Origin: a virus
Virus record (IMG/VR): IMGVR_UViG_3300045125_000085
Location: 80,007 to 144,006 of that record
Reading direction: 5' to 3' (one strand)
Length of the DNA stretch: 64,000 nucleotides
Shown: positions 51,749 through 61,331 of the stretch, piece by piece
How the letters are laid out: each line of letters opens with the position of its first letter
How positions within the stretch are numbered: the first letter of the stretch is position 1
Position numbers and translations under genes: made by a program
Notes under the pieces: generated by a model
Told to the model about the DNA's origin: nothing
What the model saw: the letters and a program-made list of their open reading frames with translations, nothing else
Database searches by the model: none

Positions 51749-52399
51749 TCAGGCAGCGAGTGCTGCCTTCAAGTCCGCCAAGCTGACAGTTTTCCCTTTA
51801 CCGAGCACGGCCTTGGCTGCCGATACTTCGTTGAGCCGACTCCTTGGCTTCACTGTTCCGCTGCCTCAGCAGCTTCGCGTGCCTGGATTTCCTTTTCCAG
51901 GCTGACCTTTACAGCGGCTTCTTCTTCCTGAATCGCAGCCAATTCCTTTTGCGCCGCGAACAATTGAGCCAGCGTATCCTCGCTAGCTGAGAACTTAGAC
52001 TCCTCGGCATCCAGCCGAGATGCCGTGTCCTTGAACTCCGCCCTTGATCCAGGTAACTATCATGCTCATCCGTGATCTGGTCGATCAATTCCTTTGGCTG
52101 GATACGCCGCCTTACTTCCTGTAAGGTGGCCTCCCATGTCTGGGTGGGGAACCATTTGCCGTTACCCCAGTCCTGACTCCATGTCAGGACGTCATAACCT
52201 GGAGCCAGCTCCACCGTCCAGGTGGTGTGGCTCCATTTGCCTCTCTTGCTATAGCTCTCATCCAACACCCGCAATACTGGCGGTATGGATACCCTGATGA
52301 ACGGGAGTATGCCCTGCCCTGGGCACAGTATGTAATTCCGATGGTGTCGGCCACGGTGGCCCATTTGGTTGTTCAGGCGGTGGTCTTTACTTCGCTCAT
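51749..52399 (-). CDS. early-island protein with coiled-coil tail, frameshifted
   Basis: Start ATG 52399 after AGAGGTGTATC (MSEVKTTA). Joined text PFIRVSIPPVLRVLDESYS, TTWTVELAPGYDVLTWSQD, EVRRRIQPKELIDQITDE, then a coiled coil AEFKDTASRLDAEESKFSA, KELAAIQEEEAAVKVSLEK, ending SLADLKAALAA. About 217 aa. Preceded by a hairpin of the early type at 52426-52453. Confidence 0.55.
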
Positions 52400-52425
52400 G
52401 ATACACCTCTTTAGTGTAAGAAATA

Positions 52426-52453
52426 CCCTACGCATCGAGCTAGATACGTAGGG
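52426..52453 (-). promoter_or_regulatory. leader hairpin before ribosome site
   Basis: CCCTACGTATC-TAGCTC-GATGCGTAGGG (11 bp with one G:T), 27 nt upstream of ATG 52399. The loop contains GCTC like the other leader hairpins. Confidence 0.6.
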
Positions 52454-52463
52454 CGGGAGGTGG

Positions 52464-52677
52464 TCAGTGGCTGCGTAGAATCATCGAAGATGATGTGCCG
52501 CAGTCGGGATGGCCGCTGCCACCACAGTAGCCTCCGACCTGGAGGCAGGTCGGGCAGCCGTCTTCCGTGACCAGTGCCATCCTTGGCTTTACCATCGGCC
52601 TTCTGGCCAGGGCAGCGACACTGCCCTTGATGGGGTTGAGATGTCGATATTTCGACGCGTGCGGTGATAGCGCTCAT
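52464..52677 (-). CDS. small Cys-rich zinc-ribbon-like protein, frameshifted
   Basis: Start ATG 52677 (MSAITARVEISTSQPHQ) after GGAGGTAATC. Reads CRCPGQKADGKAKDG, then after one indel ALVTEDGCPTCLQVGGYCGG and GHPDCGTSSSM. Cys pairs CPTC and C-x-GHPDC suit a zinc site. About 71 aa. Second gene of the 53-kb early operon. Confidence 0.55.
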
Positions 52678-52702
52678 GATTACCTCCAAAGGTAAGAGTG
52701 GA

Positions 52703-52726
52703 CTCTAGGCCCGAGCAGACCTAGAG
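52703..52726 (-). promoter_or_regulatory. leader hairpin before ribosome site
   Basis: CTCTAGG-TCTGCTCGGG-CCTAGAG, between the first and second genes of the 53-kb operon, so this element is not tied to a promoter. Confidence 0.65.
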
Positions 52727-52762
52727 CCAAGAAAAGTTTAATCCCGTTGTTCCTTACGGTAG

Positions 52763-53052
52763 CTAGGCATCCAGCCATTTGTTTACTTCCGTATATACTT
52801 CTCCTTCTGTCATGTGGGCTTCCATGCACGGTCTCCAGTTTTGCTGGAGGTTGGGGGAGAACATCTTCTCCTCGTTATGCAGAGGTACCTCTGTACCTCT
52901 TCATTCAGCTCGAATGTCCATAACTCAATGCCTCCTCCGAGGCGTTTCTCATTACTCCGTCTATTAAATACCCATATGTCAATAGACGTAGGTGCATCTA
53001 CGTCTGAAGAGGAAGAGAATGAAGTATATTGGCCGATGATTGCGTAGCACAT
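52763..53052 (-). CDS. small early-island protein, frameshifted once
   Basis: Start ATG 53052 right after TAGGAGGTTACC (MCYAIIGQYTSFSSSSD). After an indel near 52880 it reads VPLHNEEKMFSPNLQQNW and EGEVYTEVNKWLDA, about 97 aa. First gene of the operon driven by the cassette at 53075-53160. Unknown. Confidence 0.6.
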
Positions 53053-53074
53053 GGTAACCTCCTAGGGTTAAATG

Positions 53075-53160
53075 AGTATAGATAGCTGTGTGACTTTCTA
53101 TACTAGAAAAAGTGAGTAATCTAGCCACCAGTAGGCTAAGATCATAGTAAGTATGTATAG
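53075..53160 (-). promoter_or_regulatory. early promoter plus two-hairpin leader
   Basis: Minus strand: CTATACATACTTACTATG (53160-53144), hairpin 1 ATCTTAGCC-TACTGGT-GGCTAGAT (53142-53119), hairpin 2 AGTATAGA-N14-TCTATACT (53104-53075), then CCTAGGAGGTTACC. Confidence 0.7.
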
Positions 53161-53194
53161 CTATATATCTTTTCAATCCAAGTTAAGTCGAGCA

Positions 53195-53224
53195 TATAGG
53201 CTAGTGCTTTCACACTCAGCCTAT
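53195..53224. terminator. hairpin upstream of the 53-kb cassette
   Basis: Minus strand ATAGGCTGAGTG-TGAAAG-CACTAGCCTAT with one bulge. Confidence 0.55.
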
Positions 53225-53281
53225 TGCTAAGTTATTCTAGTAGACCCCTAGGCCGTACATTAGTAGGCCCGGTAGAGTGCC

Positions 53282-53671
53282 TTAATAGGCCCAATTATGG
53301 ATATCTATGACCTTCTGATCAGCAGGAGCACGCACCGTCTCACGGGTCACAGTAAAGGCTACACAGTTTACAAAATCATCCCGTACACCTTGCTCTCTCA
53401 ATGCCGTCAGTATAGGAAACGGCAAGATCACTATGTCGGCACTATCGGCCAGTTCTTGCAGAAAAGCGATCTGATCATCCGACATCTGCATACGAGTCTC
53501 ATTGATATGCATGCCATTGACTACAGCTACTTTTCTAAACTTACGATATAGCGTCAACTTCTCTAGGACTTCTTTATCCTGGCCCTCAGACACCGTACCG
53601 TCGTTAAAGCGTAACGGCTGAGTCGTCAAAGTAATGACACGGCTACCATTATTCAGCAAATGAATTTTCAT
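53282..53671 (-). CDS. hypothetical protein, about 129 aa
   Basis: Intact. Likely start MKIHLLNNGSRVITLTT at 53671 (an in-frame start three codons earlier is possible). Text DKEVLEKLTLYRKFRKVAVV, MQMSDDQIAFLQELADSAD, ILPFPILTALREQGVRDD. No family recognised. Confidence 0.6.
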   Translation of the reverse strand: MKIHLLNNGSRVITLTTQPLRFNDGTVSEGQDKEVLEKLTLYRKFRKVAVVNGMHINETRMQMSDDQIAFLQELADSADIVILPFPILTALREQGVRDDFVNCVAFTVTRETVRAPADQKVIDIHNWAY

Positions 53672-53879
53672 GCGATACACACTCGTTTTATTAAAAAGAA
53701 AAAAGGACTGGAGCGCTAGCTAGGACTCCATACGAGTATCGCTTTATTTTCTTTATTTATAGTATGGATTTTCGTACGATGTGCTCAGCATGGTAGCAGT
53801 ACTTATAACAGACTGCTGCATGGTTAGCTGCAATGGTTGATGTATGAGCACTCGTAATGAAGTCTTCCAAAAGCAAAGG

Positions 53880-53919
53880 CATAGCCCCCTAGGCGCAATA
53901 GCTCGCCTAGGGGGCTATG
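53880..53919. terminator. 16-bp perfect hairpin
   Basis: CATAGCCCCCTAGGCG-CAATAGCT-CGCCTAGGGGGCTATG, just past the gene ending at 53924. The interval 53672-53879 otherwise holds only AT-rich sequence with a possible promoter (ATCCATACTATAAATAAAG on the minus strand). Confidence 0.7.
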
Positions 53920-53923
53920 TCGC

Positions 53924-54148
53924 CTATGCATTCGTTACAGTACCGAGACTGACTGTAGTCGGAGCCATCAGGTCATTACTAGAGATATTGAGACTATCAG
54001 TATTACTAGCAGTACCTACAGCAGTATTATCATTACCTGTCACGAACAGATTAAAGTGCACACCATCCGGAGATGCTACGAAGTACATCGTATCAGGATC
54101 GAGCTGATCCGGGAGTTGGTTAACGCGTTCCATTTTTAAGAAGCTCAT
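53924..54148 (-). CDS. small fibre-type protein, 74 aa
   Basis: Intact. MSFLKMERVNQLPDQLDPDT then MYFVASPDGVHFNLFVTGND. Same N-terminal pattern as the protein at 24742-25143 in the fibre cluster, and as short virion proteins in other phages. Placed 29 kb from the fibres. Probably virion-associated. Confidence 0.6.
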   Translation of the reverse strand: MSFLKMERVNQLPDQLDPDTMYFVASPDGVHFNLFVTGNDNTAVGTASNTDSLNISSNDLMAPTTVSLGTVTNA

Positions 54149-54161
54149 AGTAGCTTAGACC

Positions 54162-54353
54162 TCATTTGAAAAAACAATGATACCAGAATAGCCAGAGTCG
54201 CTCAAAGCCATCTTCACAGTACCAGATATAGATTTGATAGTAGATATACCGACCGATGATACAGCTGATTATAGCCAGCACTATCAGAAGTAAAAACTCT
54301 ATGCCCTCTAACCAAATAGGCAGTGAGTCTTTATGATCGTGGATATTAGGCAT
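54162..54353 (-). CDS. small membrane protein, 63 aa
   Basis: MPNIHDHKDSLPIWLEGIEF then a strong span LLLIVLAIISCIIGRYIYY and an aromatic end (ERLWLFWYHCFF). Starts 1 nt after the stop of the large gene upstream. Unknown. Confidence 0.6.
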   Translation of the reverse strand: MPNIHDHKDSLPIWLEGIEFLLLIVLAIISCIIGRYIYYQIYIWYCEDGFERLWLFWYHCFFK

Positions 54354-54354
54354 C

Positions 54355-55522
54355 TTAACTCACCACAGCTTCACTGAAGCTGATCGTGGCGTCTACGATA
54401 TCGCGGTAGAGTTTAAAGATGATTTTGAAATAAACAAAGCCTGCTGTCTGTGTAGCTAGATAGAGCAACCAGCTAAAGCGAGGCATAGTCTGGTATAGCT
54501 TAGGCATGTAGCGCAAATAATGTTCCATGCTATTCAAATACTCACCCATGGTGCGTAATATAGTCTCTATGTCGCTTTTCAATATACGCTCAAATACTAA
54601 TGGCGATTTATCAAAACTAGTGAGCTTAGTGTCAGTGATCTCGATTGCAGTTATTATCCAGATACAGCTTATCTCTAATAGAAGATTCAGGCAGGTTGAA
54701 GTTAAAGATAATGCCTTGGCCAGTAGGATAATAGACTGACTCTATCGTAATAGCGACTTTATCTTTCTTTACAGTTTTGCTAAACTCCCAGTTACCCGGC
54801 GTAAAAGGGTTACTGTGCTTATCAGCGTTGCTTTCGATCTCATCCACGATCTCAGCTAAGATCTTATCAAACCGATCATCAGACTCAGCTGTACTGATAG
54901 TCAAGAAATAATTAAGCATACCGCCACAGTTCGTACTAATGTCTTCATTAGCTCTCATGATAGCGCTGATGAAGTCTTTAATAGTGTCTACTCGGTTCTT
55001 AGTCGTAATGCCTTTGTAGCTAGTGTGGAATAATACCGGATCAGCTACCTTGATATTATCGAAACTATCCACTGGTGATGATCGCAGTTGTTTTAAAATA
55101 GCATCTATTTGCTTTTAGAAACCTTGGATGCCGCCATTGACTTCATTTTGCCAGCTTAGAAACTCCTCATGTAGTTTACCGAAGGCTTTTTTAAAGTCGG
55201 CTTCATTCTTACCTATTTGAATACCGAGCTTCATCAGCATGGAGTCGATGCCTTCTAAACTCGGTACGACTGAATCAGGTCGACAGGCGGTACCGGCGAC
55301 AGCCATGTTCGCTGCTATCCGGCATAATGTGCGGACTTCTGGGTTGTTTAAGCTTTCCTGACTGATAGATGCCTGTATCGCTTTCTGTTGTTCGATGATG
55401 AAGCCAGATCGCTTAATATCGGCTGTTAAATTTTCAATACGTTGCTCAGCCTCTAATGCAGCTACCCAGTGTGAGAGTGGGCTAGCTATCTGTAAGGCTG
55501 GCGTACGACGTGCTCGACGCAT
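54355..55522 (-). CDS. virion-type helical protein, frameshifted
   Basis: Starts MRRARRTPALQIASPLSH at 55522 (TTGAGGATACACCT). Three clean pieces, 55522-55115, 55072-54632 and 54630-54355, read as one protein of about 390 aa: LHEEFLSWQNEVNGGIQGF, KQIDAILKQLRSSPVDSF, EITDTKLTSFDKSPLVF, ending SFSEAVVS with a hydrophobic patch FSWLLYLATQTAGFVYF. Long helices, no catalytic motif; resembles inner-head or virion proteins of jumbo phages. Confidence 0.55.
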
Positions 55523-55563
55523 AGGTGTATCCTCAAAGGTGGGTAGATGTATCAAAAGCATTT

Positions 55564-55603
55564 GAAAAAAAAAGCAAGCGATCCAGAGCCCCGAAGGACT
55601 CTG
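55564..55603 (-). terminator. rho-independent terminator with UUCG loop
   Basis: Minus strand CAGAGTCC-TTCG-GGGCTCTG followed 11 nt later by a run of nine T. Ends the 57-kb early operon. Confidence 0.8.
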
Positions 55604-55791
55604 AAGGCTCACTCTCTGGAGTGCTAGATCTCGGGTTGGGCACTCAATAGGGCTTCCTTGTCCAGGCCCGTGGACCTGCAGATGTTCCGACTTGTCGCAG
55701 CGAGCACCCTGCCCAGTTTCCGCACACATCCAGATTACCTTCCAGATAACCTTACCACAAAACCCGGCCAAGGAATTTCACCTTAGCCATA
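55600..55791 (-). CDS. small Cys-containing early-island protein, frameshifted
   Basis: MAKVKFLG at 55791, one indel, then GFCGKVIWKVIWMCAETGQG and ARCDKSEHLQVHGPGQG. Possible C-x-C/C-x-H zinc site (WMC, ARCDKSEH). The exact end before the terminator is uncertain. About 60 aa. Confidence 0.4.
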
Positions 55792-55958
55792 TCGAGACAG
55801 ACCTTTTCCAGCTTCTAACACGCGGACGTTGCTCCTGCCAGACACCTCCAAGGATGCCGGTTGATCTCCGAAAACCCACCGAGCGAAGATAGGTAGAGCT
55901 GAGAAAATACCGATAAATTAGCTAGGGCGTCCGTGCCCCCTGAAAGCTCCGCCAGCCC

Positions 55959-56397
55959 CTATCTCTTTATCCAAAGCAGGCTGATTCCCTCAATCCCTTT
56001 CTGGGAAGGGGTCCTCGGGGGTGCCAATCTTGCAAGGCTCTTTACTCTCCGATACTGCTTCCCCACATACTTTCCATCCTTGCTGCACCGTATAGGCAGC
56101 TTTCTCCATATTCCCTCGTTTATCCAGCCGTACTCCGGCAGGATTTCTTCGGGTGCGGCTAATCGCCACTCCGAGGACTCCAAACCTTCTACCGGAGTAT
56201 CAAAATCCACAGGTCCTACCTTCCCTGTTATCTAAAGCATCCTTGTCCTTCCTTCGTCTAGCCATTTTAACGAGCCGTACCACTTAGGCTCGTACTTTGG
56301 CCTGCAGCCGTAGCCGCTGCCATCGACTAGCCCATACTCCCATCCTTGGAATCTGGTGGTATTCAATATTTCCTCTAATGTTAAAACTGTGCGTCAT
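55959..56397 (-). CDS. early-island protein(s), frameshifted
   Basis: Start ATG 56397 directly after TAGGAGGTGACT (MTHSFNIRGNIE). Joined text FQGWEYGLVDGSGYGCRPK, KWYGSLKWLDEGRTRML, then VDFDTPVEGLESSEWRLAAP and ILPEYGWINEGIWRKLPIR, ending ISLLWIKR at 55959. One gene of about 145 aa with two breaks, or two adjacent genes. Second gene of the operon that starts with the metallopeptidase. Unknown. Confidence 0.5.
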
Positions 56398-56423
56398 AGT
56401 CACCTCCTATTTAGGTGCTGACC

Positions 56424-57001
56424 TCATGCCCGAGCAGCAGCGGTATTGAAAAGTTGATTGATATACACCCTACAACCGCCTTCCATGTAGTACGGCTTAC
56501 TGGCCTTCCTTGACGCATAAGCATCCGATACCGGATTACCCCCAAACCAACTAACCGTGACTTCTCTGTAAAGCAGTTGGAATATCCTTGGCCATAACTG
56601 AAAATATACGTTCAGCACGACAGTCGGCCATAACTCCACAGGTTGTCTAATGGCCGACCCCCACCAACACCTGAGTATCGCCGTGATCGCATCCTTGGTC
56701 GATACCCCGTTCTCAACAGAGTATAGATCTGCCATACATTCCCTTACCGACGGCAGTAATCTCTCCAATCCCTGCGGCTTCTCTCCATGGTGACCGAGCA
56801 ACTTATGCCCGATCTCGTGGAGAATAACGAATCTAAACTGCTCTTCCGTGAGTCTTTCTAAAGCCTCGCGTGAATTGTCACGCTGCCGTCTGAATTAAGG
56901 GCACCCCCTCCGCTTTCCTTAATGAAATCAATATCGTCCGTGACCGTAACATTGAGGTTAAGCATATTTACCAGTGATGCCAATACTTGAACATTGCTCA
57001 T
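56424..57001 (-). CDS. HExxH zinc metallopeptidase-like protein, frameshifted once
   Basis: Start ATG 57001 right after GGAGGTGTATT (MSNVQVLASLVNMLN). One indel near 56880 joins GSVTIHAR to LTEEQFRFVILHEIGHKLLG. HEIGH gives the two zinc His and the catalytic Glu; ECMADLYSVENGV about 25 residues on gives the third ligand, as in IrrE/ImmA and related gluzincins. Then two further helical segments, ending FNTAAARA. About 192 aa. First gene of an early operon. Might cleave a host regulator or defence protein; target unknown. Confidence 0.75.
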
Positions 57002-57029
57002 AATACACCTCCAAAGGGCATATGTTAAC

Positions 57030-57110
57030 TCTACCAACTTGAGCAGTCTGGTAGAATAGAAAAAGGTTTACGATCTCAGCAGTAGGCTAAGATCATAAGT
57101 AGTATGTAGT
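57030..57110 (-). promoter_or_regulatory. early promoter plus two-hairpin leader
   Basis: Minus strand: CTACATACTACTTATG (57110-57094), hairpin 1 GATCTTAGC-CTACT-GCTGAGATC (57095-57073), hairpin 2 TCTACCA-GACTGCTCAAGT-TGGTAGA (57055-57030), then GGAGGTGTATT. Confidence 0.75.
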
Positions 57111-57146
57111 GCTGTAAAAAACTCCAATGTAAGCAAAAAGCATAAG

Positions 57147-57176
57147 AGCCCAGAGAGCACGATGGCTCTCTGGGCT
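57147..57176. terminator. 12-bp hairpin, CATATAGCCC family
   Basis: AGCCCAGAGAGC-ACGATG-GCTCTCTGGGCT, between the gene ending at 57220 and the 57-kb early promoter. Confidence 0.7.
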
Positions 57177-57219
57177 ATATGATCGATTAGCTTATGCTGC
57201 CATCTCCAGCTCAAAGTGA

Positions 57220-57694
57220 TCAGACTGGTTCGTTTTCTTTACGTGCATTCCTTCGCTGTCTACGTAGCTGGTTCATGTACGTAGTGATCCTTTTCATGGG
57301 CGACTTTAGACTGCGATCCTGCAGTACTTCCCTAGGGATAATACCCCAGTGAGTGTAGTCTGGCTCACCATCGATCTCCCTGACTTGGATCGATACGCCG
57401 ATATCACTGACCTCCGCCACGACATCATTGTCGTAAAACGCGGAAGTACATAGTACCTATCTCCACTAGCAGATGACTGCTGTCATAGAGTCTTCTTTTA
57501 TTGAGCTGAAATCTTTGGTAGATTAGTCTACCGATAGGGATCAGCACATCCCACTTAAAGTGATATTGAAAGAAGTTCCTTTCTACTACGAGCCCTTCAG
57601 GACTCAGATGAAAGTGCATTCCGTCGCAATCGAACTCTAAGTCCCTGAGTATAAACTCCTTAGTTTCTACTGCATTGATTTCTTGGTTTGACAT
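57220..57694 (-). CDS. hypothetical protein, frameshifted once
   Basis: Starts MSNQEINAVETKEFILRD at 57694; near 57430 one indel joins VEIGTMYFRV to FYDNDVVAEVSDIGVSIQV; ends RRNARKENEPV. About 158 aa. A beta-rich first half and a basic C-terminal helix (MNQLRRQRRNARK). Unknown. Confidence 0.55.
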
Positions 57695-57741
57695 GACTGC
57701 TATGCTCCGCTATTATTACGGTTTAAGGAAAAGCTAGATAC

Positions 57742-57961
57742 TTACAAAGGAAAGCTGTGAGTATCTAATACGTTACCATGAGCATCCAGCCTTTGGATGA
57801 TCAGACTATTTGCACTATACTCATTCCGCCATCTAGCATCTCTAATGAGATCAGTGATGACGTCACGATTGCGCTCGAAGCAGGCTTTATACTTCAGTCG
57901 TTCTTTAACGACGTTGGCGACTAAAGCACTGTCTTCTCTGCTTTAAAGAGTATCTGGACAT
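57742..57961 (-). CDS. small protein of about 73 aa, frameshifted once
   Basis: MSRYSLKQR at 57961 (GAGGTAGTTT), one indel, then SALVANVVKERLKYKACFE, NRDVITDLIRDARWRNEY and LDAHGNVLDTHSFPL. Preceded by an early-type promoter. Unknown. Confidence 0.5.
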
Positions 57962-58002
57962 AAACTACCTCATGGTAAAAAGGTGCTACGCTCATTCGGT
58001 AG

Positions 58003-58018
58003 CATTAAAAGTATATGC
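58003..58018 (-). promoter_or_regulatory. early-type promoter
   Basis: Minus strand GCATATACTTTTAATGC, 40 nt upstream of ATG 57961. No leader hairpins. Confidence 0.5.
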
Positions 58019-58067
58019 ACTTGTAATTAAATGCATTCCATACTAACATAGCGTAAAAAATATCCAG

Positions 58068-58105
58068 CATATAGCCCTGAGAGCACGATGGCTCTCAGGG
58101 CTATG
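58068..58105. terminator. hairpin after capsid gene
   Basis: CATATAGCCCTGAGAGC-ACGATG-GCTCTCAGGGCTATG. Confidence 0.7.
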
Positions 58106-58159
58106 TGGCGGCTAGCCTAGATTACTAGTAGTCTTACGGCACTACGTGGTAGACGTGGC

Positions 58160-60344
58160 TTAAGGTACCACGTGGTTATTCACAGACAGCGGTACCTTGT
58201 TGAGTACATCAGGTACATTTTCTACCGTCAGTACAGCCATGATAGGCAGATGACTCACGTGCAGGAAGCGCGGACTGACCGCGATTTCACGAGAGATCTG
58301 ACCGTCACGTGAGATCGGCAGTACCAGAGTCAGTTCAGGACTCCACGCCATGTTACCGAAGTTCAACGGATTCGGCTCTACGTTACGGTTTTCATCGAAT
58401 ACGCCAAAGGTAATGAAGATCTTACCTGAGACGCGATGATCCAGCGTAGATACGATACGTACGTCGAACTGACCACCCAGCGTACGCAGATCGCCAGTCA
58501 CCGTCAGGTAACGAGCCAGTACCGGATCAGTACCGATGATGACGGTGGGTACCGGAGAGATACCGCCATTCAGAGCATCAGCTGCCGCTTTGTATTCAGA
58601 ATCCCGATACAGGCGATAGGCATGGTCACGGATCTTATTGATGATAGCGTTCTGCAGATCTTCTACACGGCTGGTCGAAGTCAATGAATCGACGATGGCA
58701 GACATGTCCAAGAGTTTCTTCAGAGAACTTAGGCAGCACGTAGAAGCGACCTACACCGAGTACGTCCGGCGGAGTGTTGTTGCCATCTCTAGCGTCGATA
58801 TAAGTACGCAGGATGTTAGCGGTATTGATCAGAGCGCCTACAGCCATATTCGAGGTACGAATACGAGTAGCGGTAATCAAGCTAGCCAGATCACCAGCAT
58901 CCGACTGACCGTCCATAGTCATGGGGTGGATAGCCGTAATCGGCGAACGCATCTGCACGTTGTACAACTGAGTGTAGTACGTGGTGTCGATCAGCTGACC
59001 GCGTTGACGACGGTTGATGTTGGTACGATAGGCTTGGAGTTCATAACCTATCACTTTACCACCGTTAGCAAACAGATCAGCCAGAGTCTTGCCTACGCCA
59101 GACTTCAGATCCAACTGGTTGCCAGCAGCATCAGAGACGCTGTGGATAGATACGTCATTGCCATAGACTGCGCAATCACCGAGTTCGATGTTGACTTGGC
59201 CAGACAGTACCAGCTTCAGACGTACGATCAGGTCGCCAGACTTGACGCCACCCAGAGCAGCCAGAGCACTACCGTCGAAGTTCTTAGTATCTTTGTTCAC
59301 CAGCACCGAAGTGGTAGAGAAGTTCAGATACATAATGCGATAGTTGTTTTGCTGTGCGTAAGCAAAAGTAGCCAGCGGCAGTTCATTCGTCATGAACTTC
59401 AGCACGTCAGTATGACCAGCGCCATCATCGACAGATACATACACGGTCGACAGGCGGATAGCCGGATCGATCGAGTCAGTAATGTCCATCAGACCTGAGG
59501 CCAGCAGAGTATCAGTCTGGCTGATACCCAGCAGTGACAGCGACTTACCTACTGCCAGAGGAGCAGTCGGAATGGTTTCGCCTTCCAGGTTCAGGTTATA
59601 AGGAGCTACCAGAGCGCTGTCTACAAACATCGCTTCAGATTCCGGACGATGTACCGGGATCAAGCGAGTCATTTCGTTCTTCAACAGAGTGTAGTCTGCG
59701 ATAGCACGAATGATGTTTTTCTTGTTGTAGTTATCCAGCGCACCAGAGATCTGACGATGCAGACCATTGTACACCATCATTAAACGGACAGTCACGCCGA
59801 AGCCGACGTTATCCGGAGTCACTACGATGGTGGGGAAGAAGGTTTCGCCAAATTCGTCCTGACGAGCCGCTTGCATGTTGTAAGCGATCGAGTAGACGGC
59901 AGCGTTACGGTTTTCCCGTTCGTCATAAGCTTCAAATGAAGGACGGACACCGACTACGTCATCCATGCCTAATCCAGTCATATTGACGATAGACATGTTT
60001 TCAGCAGCGATAGCAGGCATCTTCAGCCTTATGTGACAGGAACTGACGTACGTCACCTGCTAACAGACCTGCTGCAGTAGCTGCATCTTTCTGAGCCTGA
60101 GTCATTTCACCGCGCATACCGAGTTGGTCTGCGATTTGTTCTACGGCGATAGACAGACCTTCAGCTGCAGTGTTCAGCATATCTACTTGGTCGCTACGGA
60201 TAGATTCCATCGCCAGCGCAGCTGCTGGTTACAGCCGGGTTAGCATACTGATGGGTATCCAGGGATCTGACGCAGTGACTGCACTACCGTCTGCAACGGA
60301 GTCGGTGCACTGTGTCCTTGCAATTTCTTTTGGAAAAAAGACAT
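58160..60344 (-). CDS. major capsid protein candidate, frameshifted
   Basis: Starts MSFFQKKLQGHSAPTPLQ at 60344 (GAGGACTACAC) and ends PLSVNNHVVP at 58160, about 725 aa, which is the size of phiKZ-type capsid precursors. Breaks near 60240, 60010 and 58690. N-terminal 100 residues are helical (DMLNTAAEGLSIAVEQIAD), a likely cleaved propeptide with A-x-E sites. Core: GVRPSFEAYDERENRNAAV, GETFFPTIVVTPDNVGFGV, MTRLIPVHRPESEAMF, LKLVLSGQVNIELGDCAVY. Clean 1.4-kb frame in the middle and the smaller head gene directly upstream support the call. Confidence 0.65.
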
Positions 60345-60440
60345 GTGTAGTCCTCGTAAGTTATAAAAGAGAAGAGTAGTGTGCTACATAGAGTATGAAC
60401 ACATATGGCCGTGAGTGGGTCGTGATGGATACCCTGCAGG

Positions 60441-61136
60441 CTATTTAAAGCTAATGTCAGGTAATCTATAAATACCGGCGTATGACAGACGTCACCCACT
60501 GGTACGAAGCCGTAGAGCGCTTTCAGGTAATCCGAGACGAAGCGGAGTGCGTACGTCCTATCCTGAAGCGCGTTCAGTATGCCCGGTTTAATATGAAGAT
60601 AGTATTGACGCGTAGGCGCCAATTCAAAATGGTAGTATTCTTCGCCATCGTCGATGTCAGCTAGTACTTTAGCACTGCCGTCACCGCTGTTAGTGCTCAT
60701 GAGTTGAGCACGCGCTTCATTCTTAATAGCTTCAGTCATAGCCGCAGGACTGATGACGGTGCAGTATTCTACATCTTTATAGGCTTCACTACCGCCGACC
60801 TGACCAGCCATGCCCCAGCCATCACTCATACGCTGCGTATTCGCTAAGTATGGGCCGAAGAAGTTAATGCGTTGAAGAGCAGTCAACATGATTAAGTCAT
60901 TGACCGATAGGATTTTGCGTAAAGCCTTGTAATCACTAATGGTGTTCGTAGGGACTTTAGCTAAACGAAATGCCTCTCTTAACCAGCTAGGTATGACATA
61001 GCCGCGCGGCATAAAGCTCGCCTGCATACATCTCCATGTAAGTAGCATACGGTGCTTTTAAGAAAGGGTTGTAAATCTGCATACGCCCCGACGGACCTTT
61101 ATCGAGATACGTCGCCTGTGAGTCATGATAGGCCAT
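60441..61136 (-). CDS. head protein upstream of major capsid gene, frameshifted
   Basis: Starts MAYHDSQATYLDKGPSGR at 61136 right after GGAGGTCGCCACTT. One indel near 61030 joins ATYMEMYAGE to FMPRGYVIPSWLREAFRL; then NDLIMLTALQRINFFGPYL and YYHFELAPTRQYYLHIKPG. About 230 aa; the 3' end is uncertain (a stop at 60441 needs one indel). Paired with the capsid gene, as gp119 and gp120 are in phiKZ, from memory. Confidence 0.55.
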
Positions 61137-61331
61137 AAGTGGCGACCTCCATAGGGTCGTTCCGGTGAAAATGAGGAAAAGATAGAGTATGAGTCTATAC
61201 GATACATCCTCTGTAGAGCCTCAATCTACCGCACTCTCAGTACGATAGATAAGAAAAATTCAGGCTACTCGTTACATGGAATGACCCTTTACTCCACGAC
61301 CTTTATTATCGATTTAGAGATTCGCCCGATG

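Noticed and set aside
53844-54107. Plus-strand 87-codon frame
   Set aside because: It reads through the perfect hairpin at 53880-53919 and is antisense to the clean gene at 53924-54148.
55692-56235. Plus-strand frames of 66 and 100 codons
   Set aside because: They lie antisense to the early operon genes, lack ribosome sites and show Ser/Pro/Leu-rich text typical of shadow frames.
58638-59498. Long plus-strand frame (286 codons)
   Set aside because: Antisense to the major-capsid candidate, which has the better ribosome site, length and sense; no ribosome site on the plus strand.
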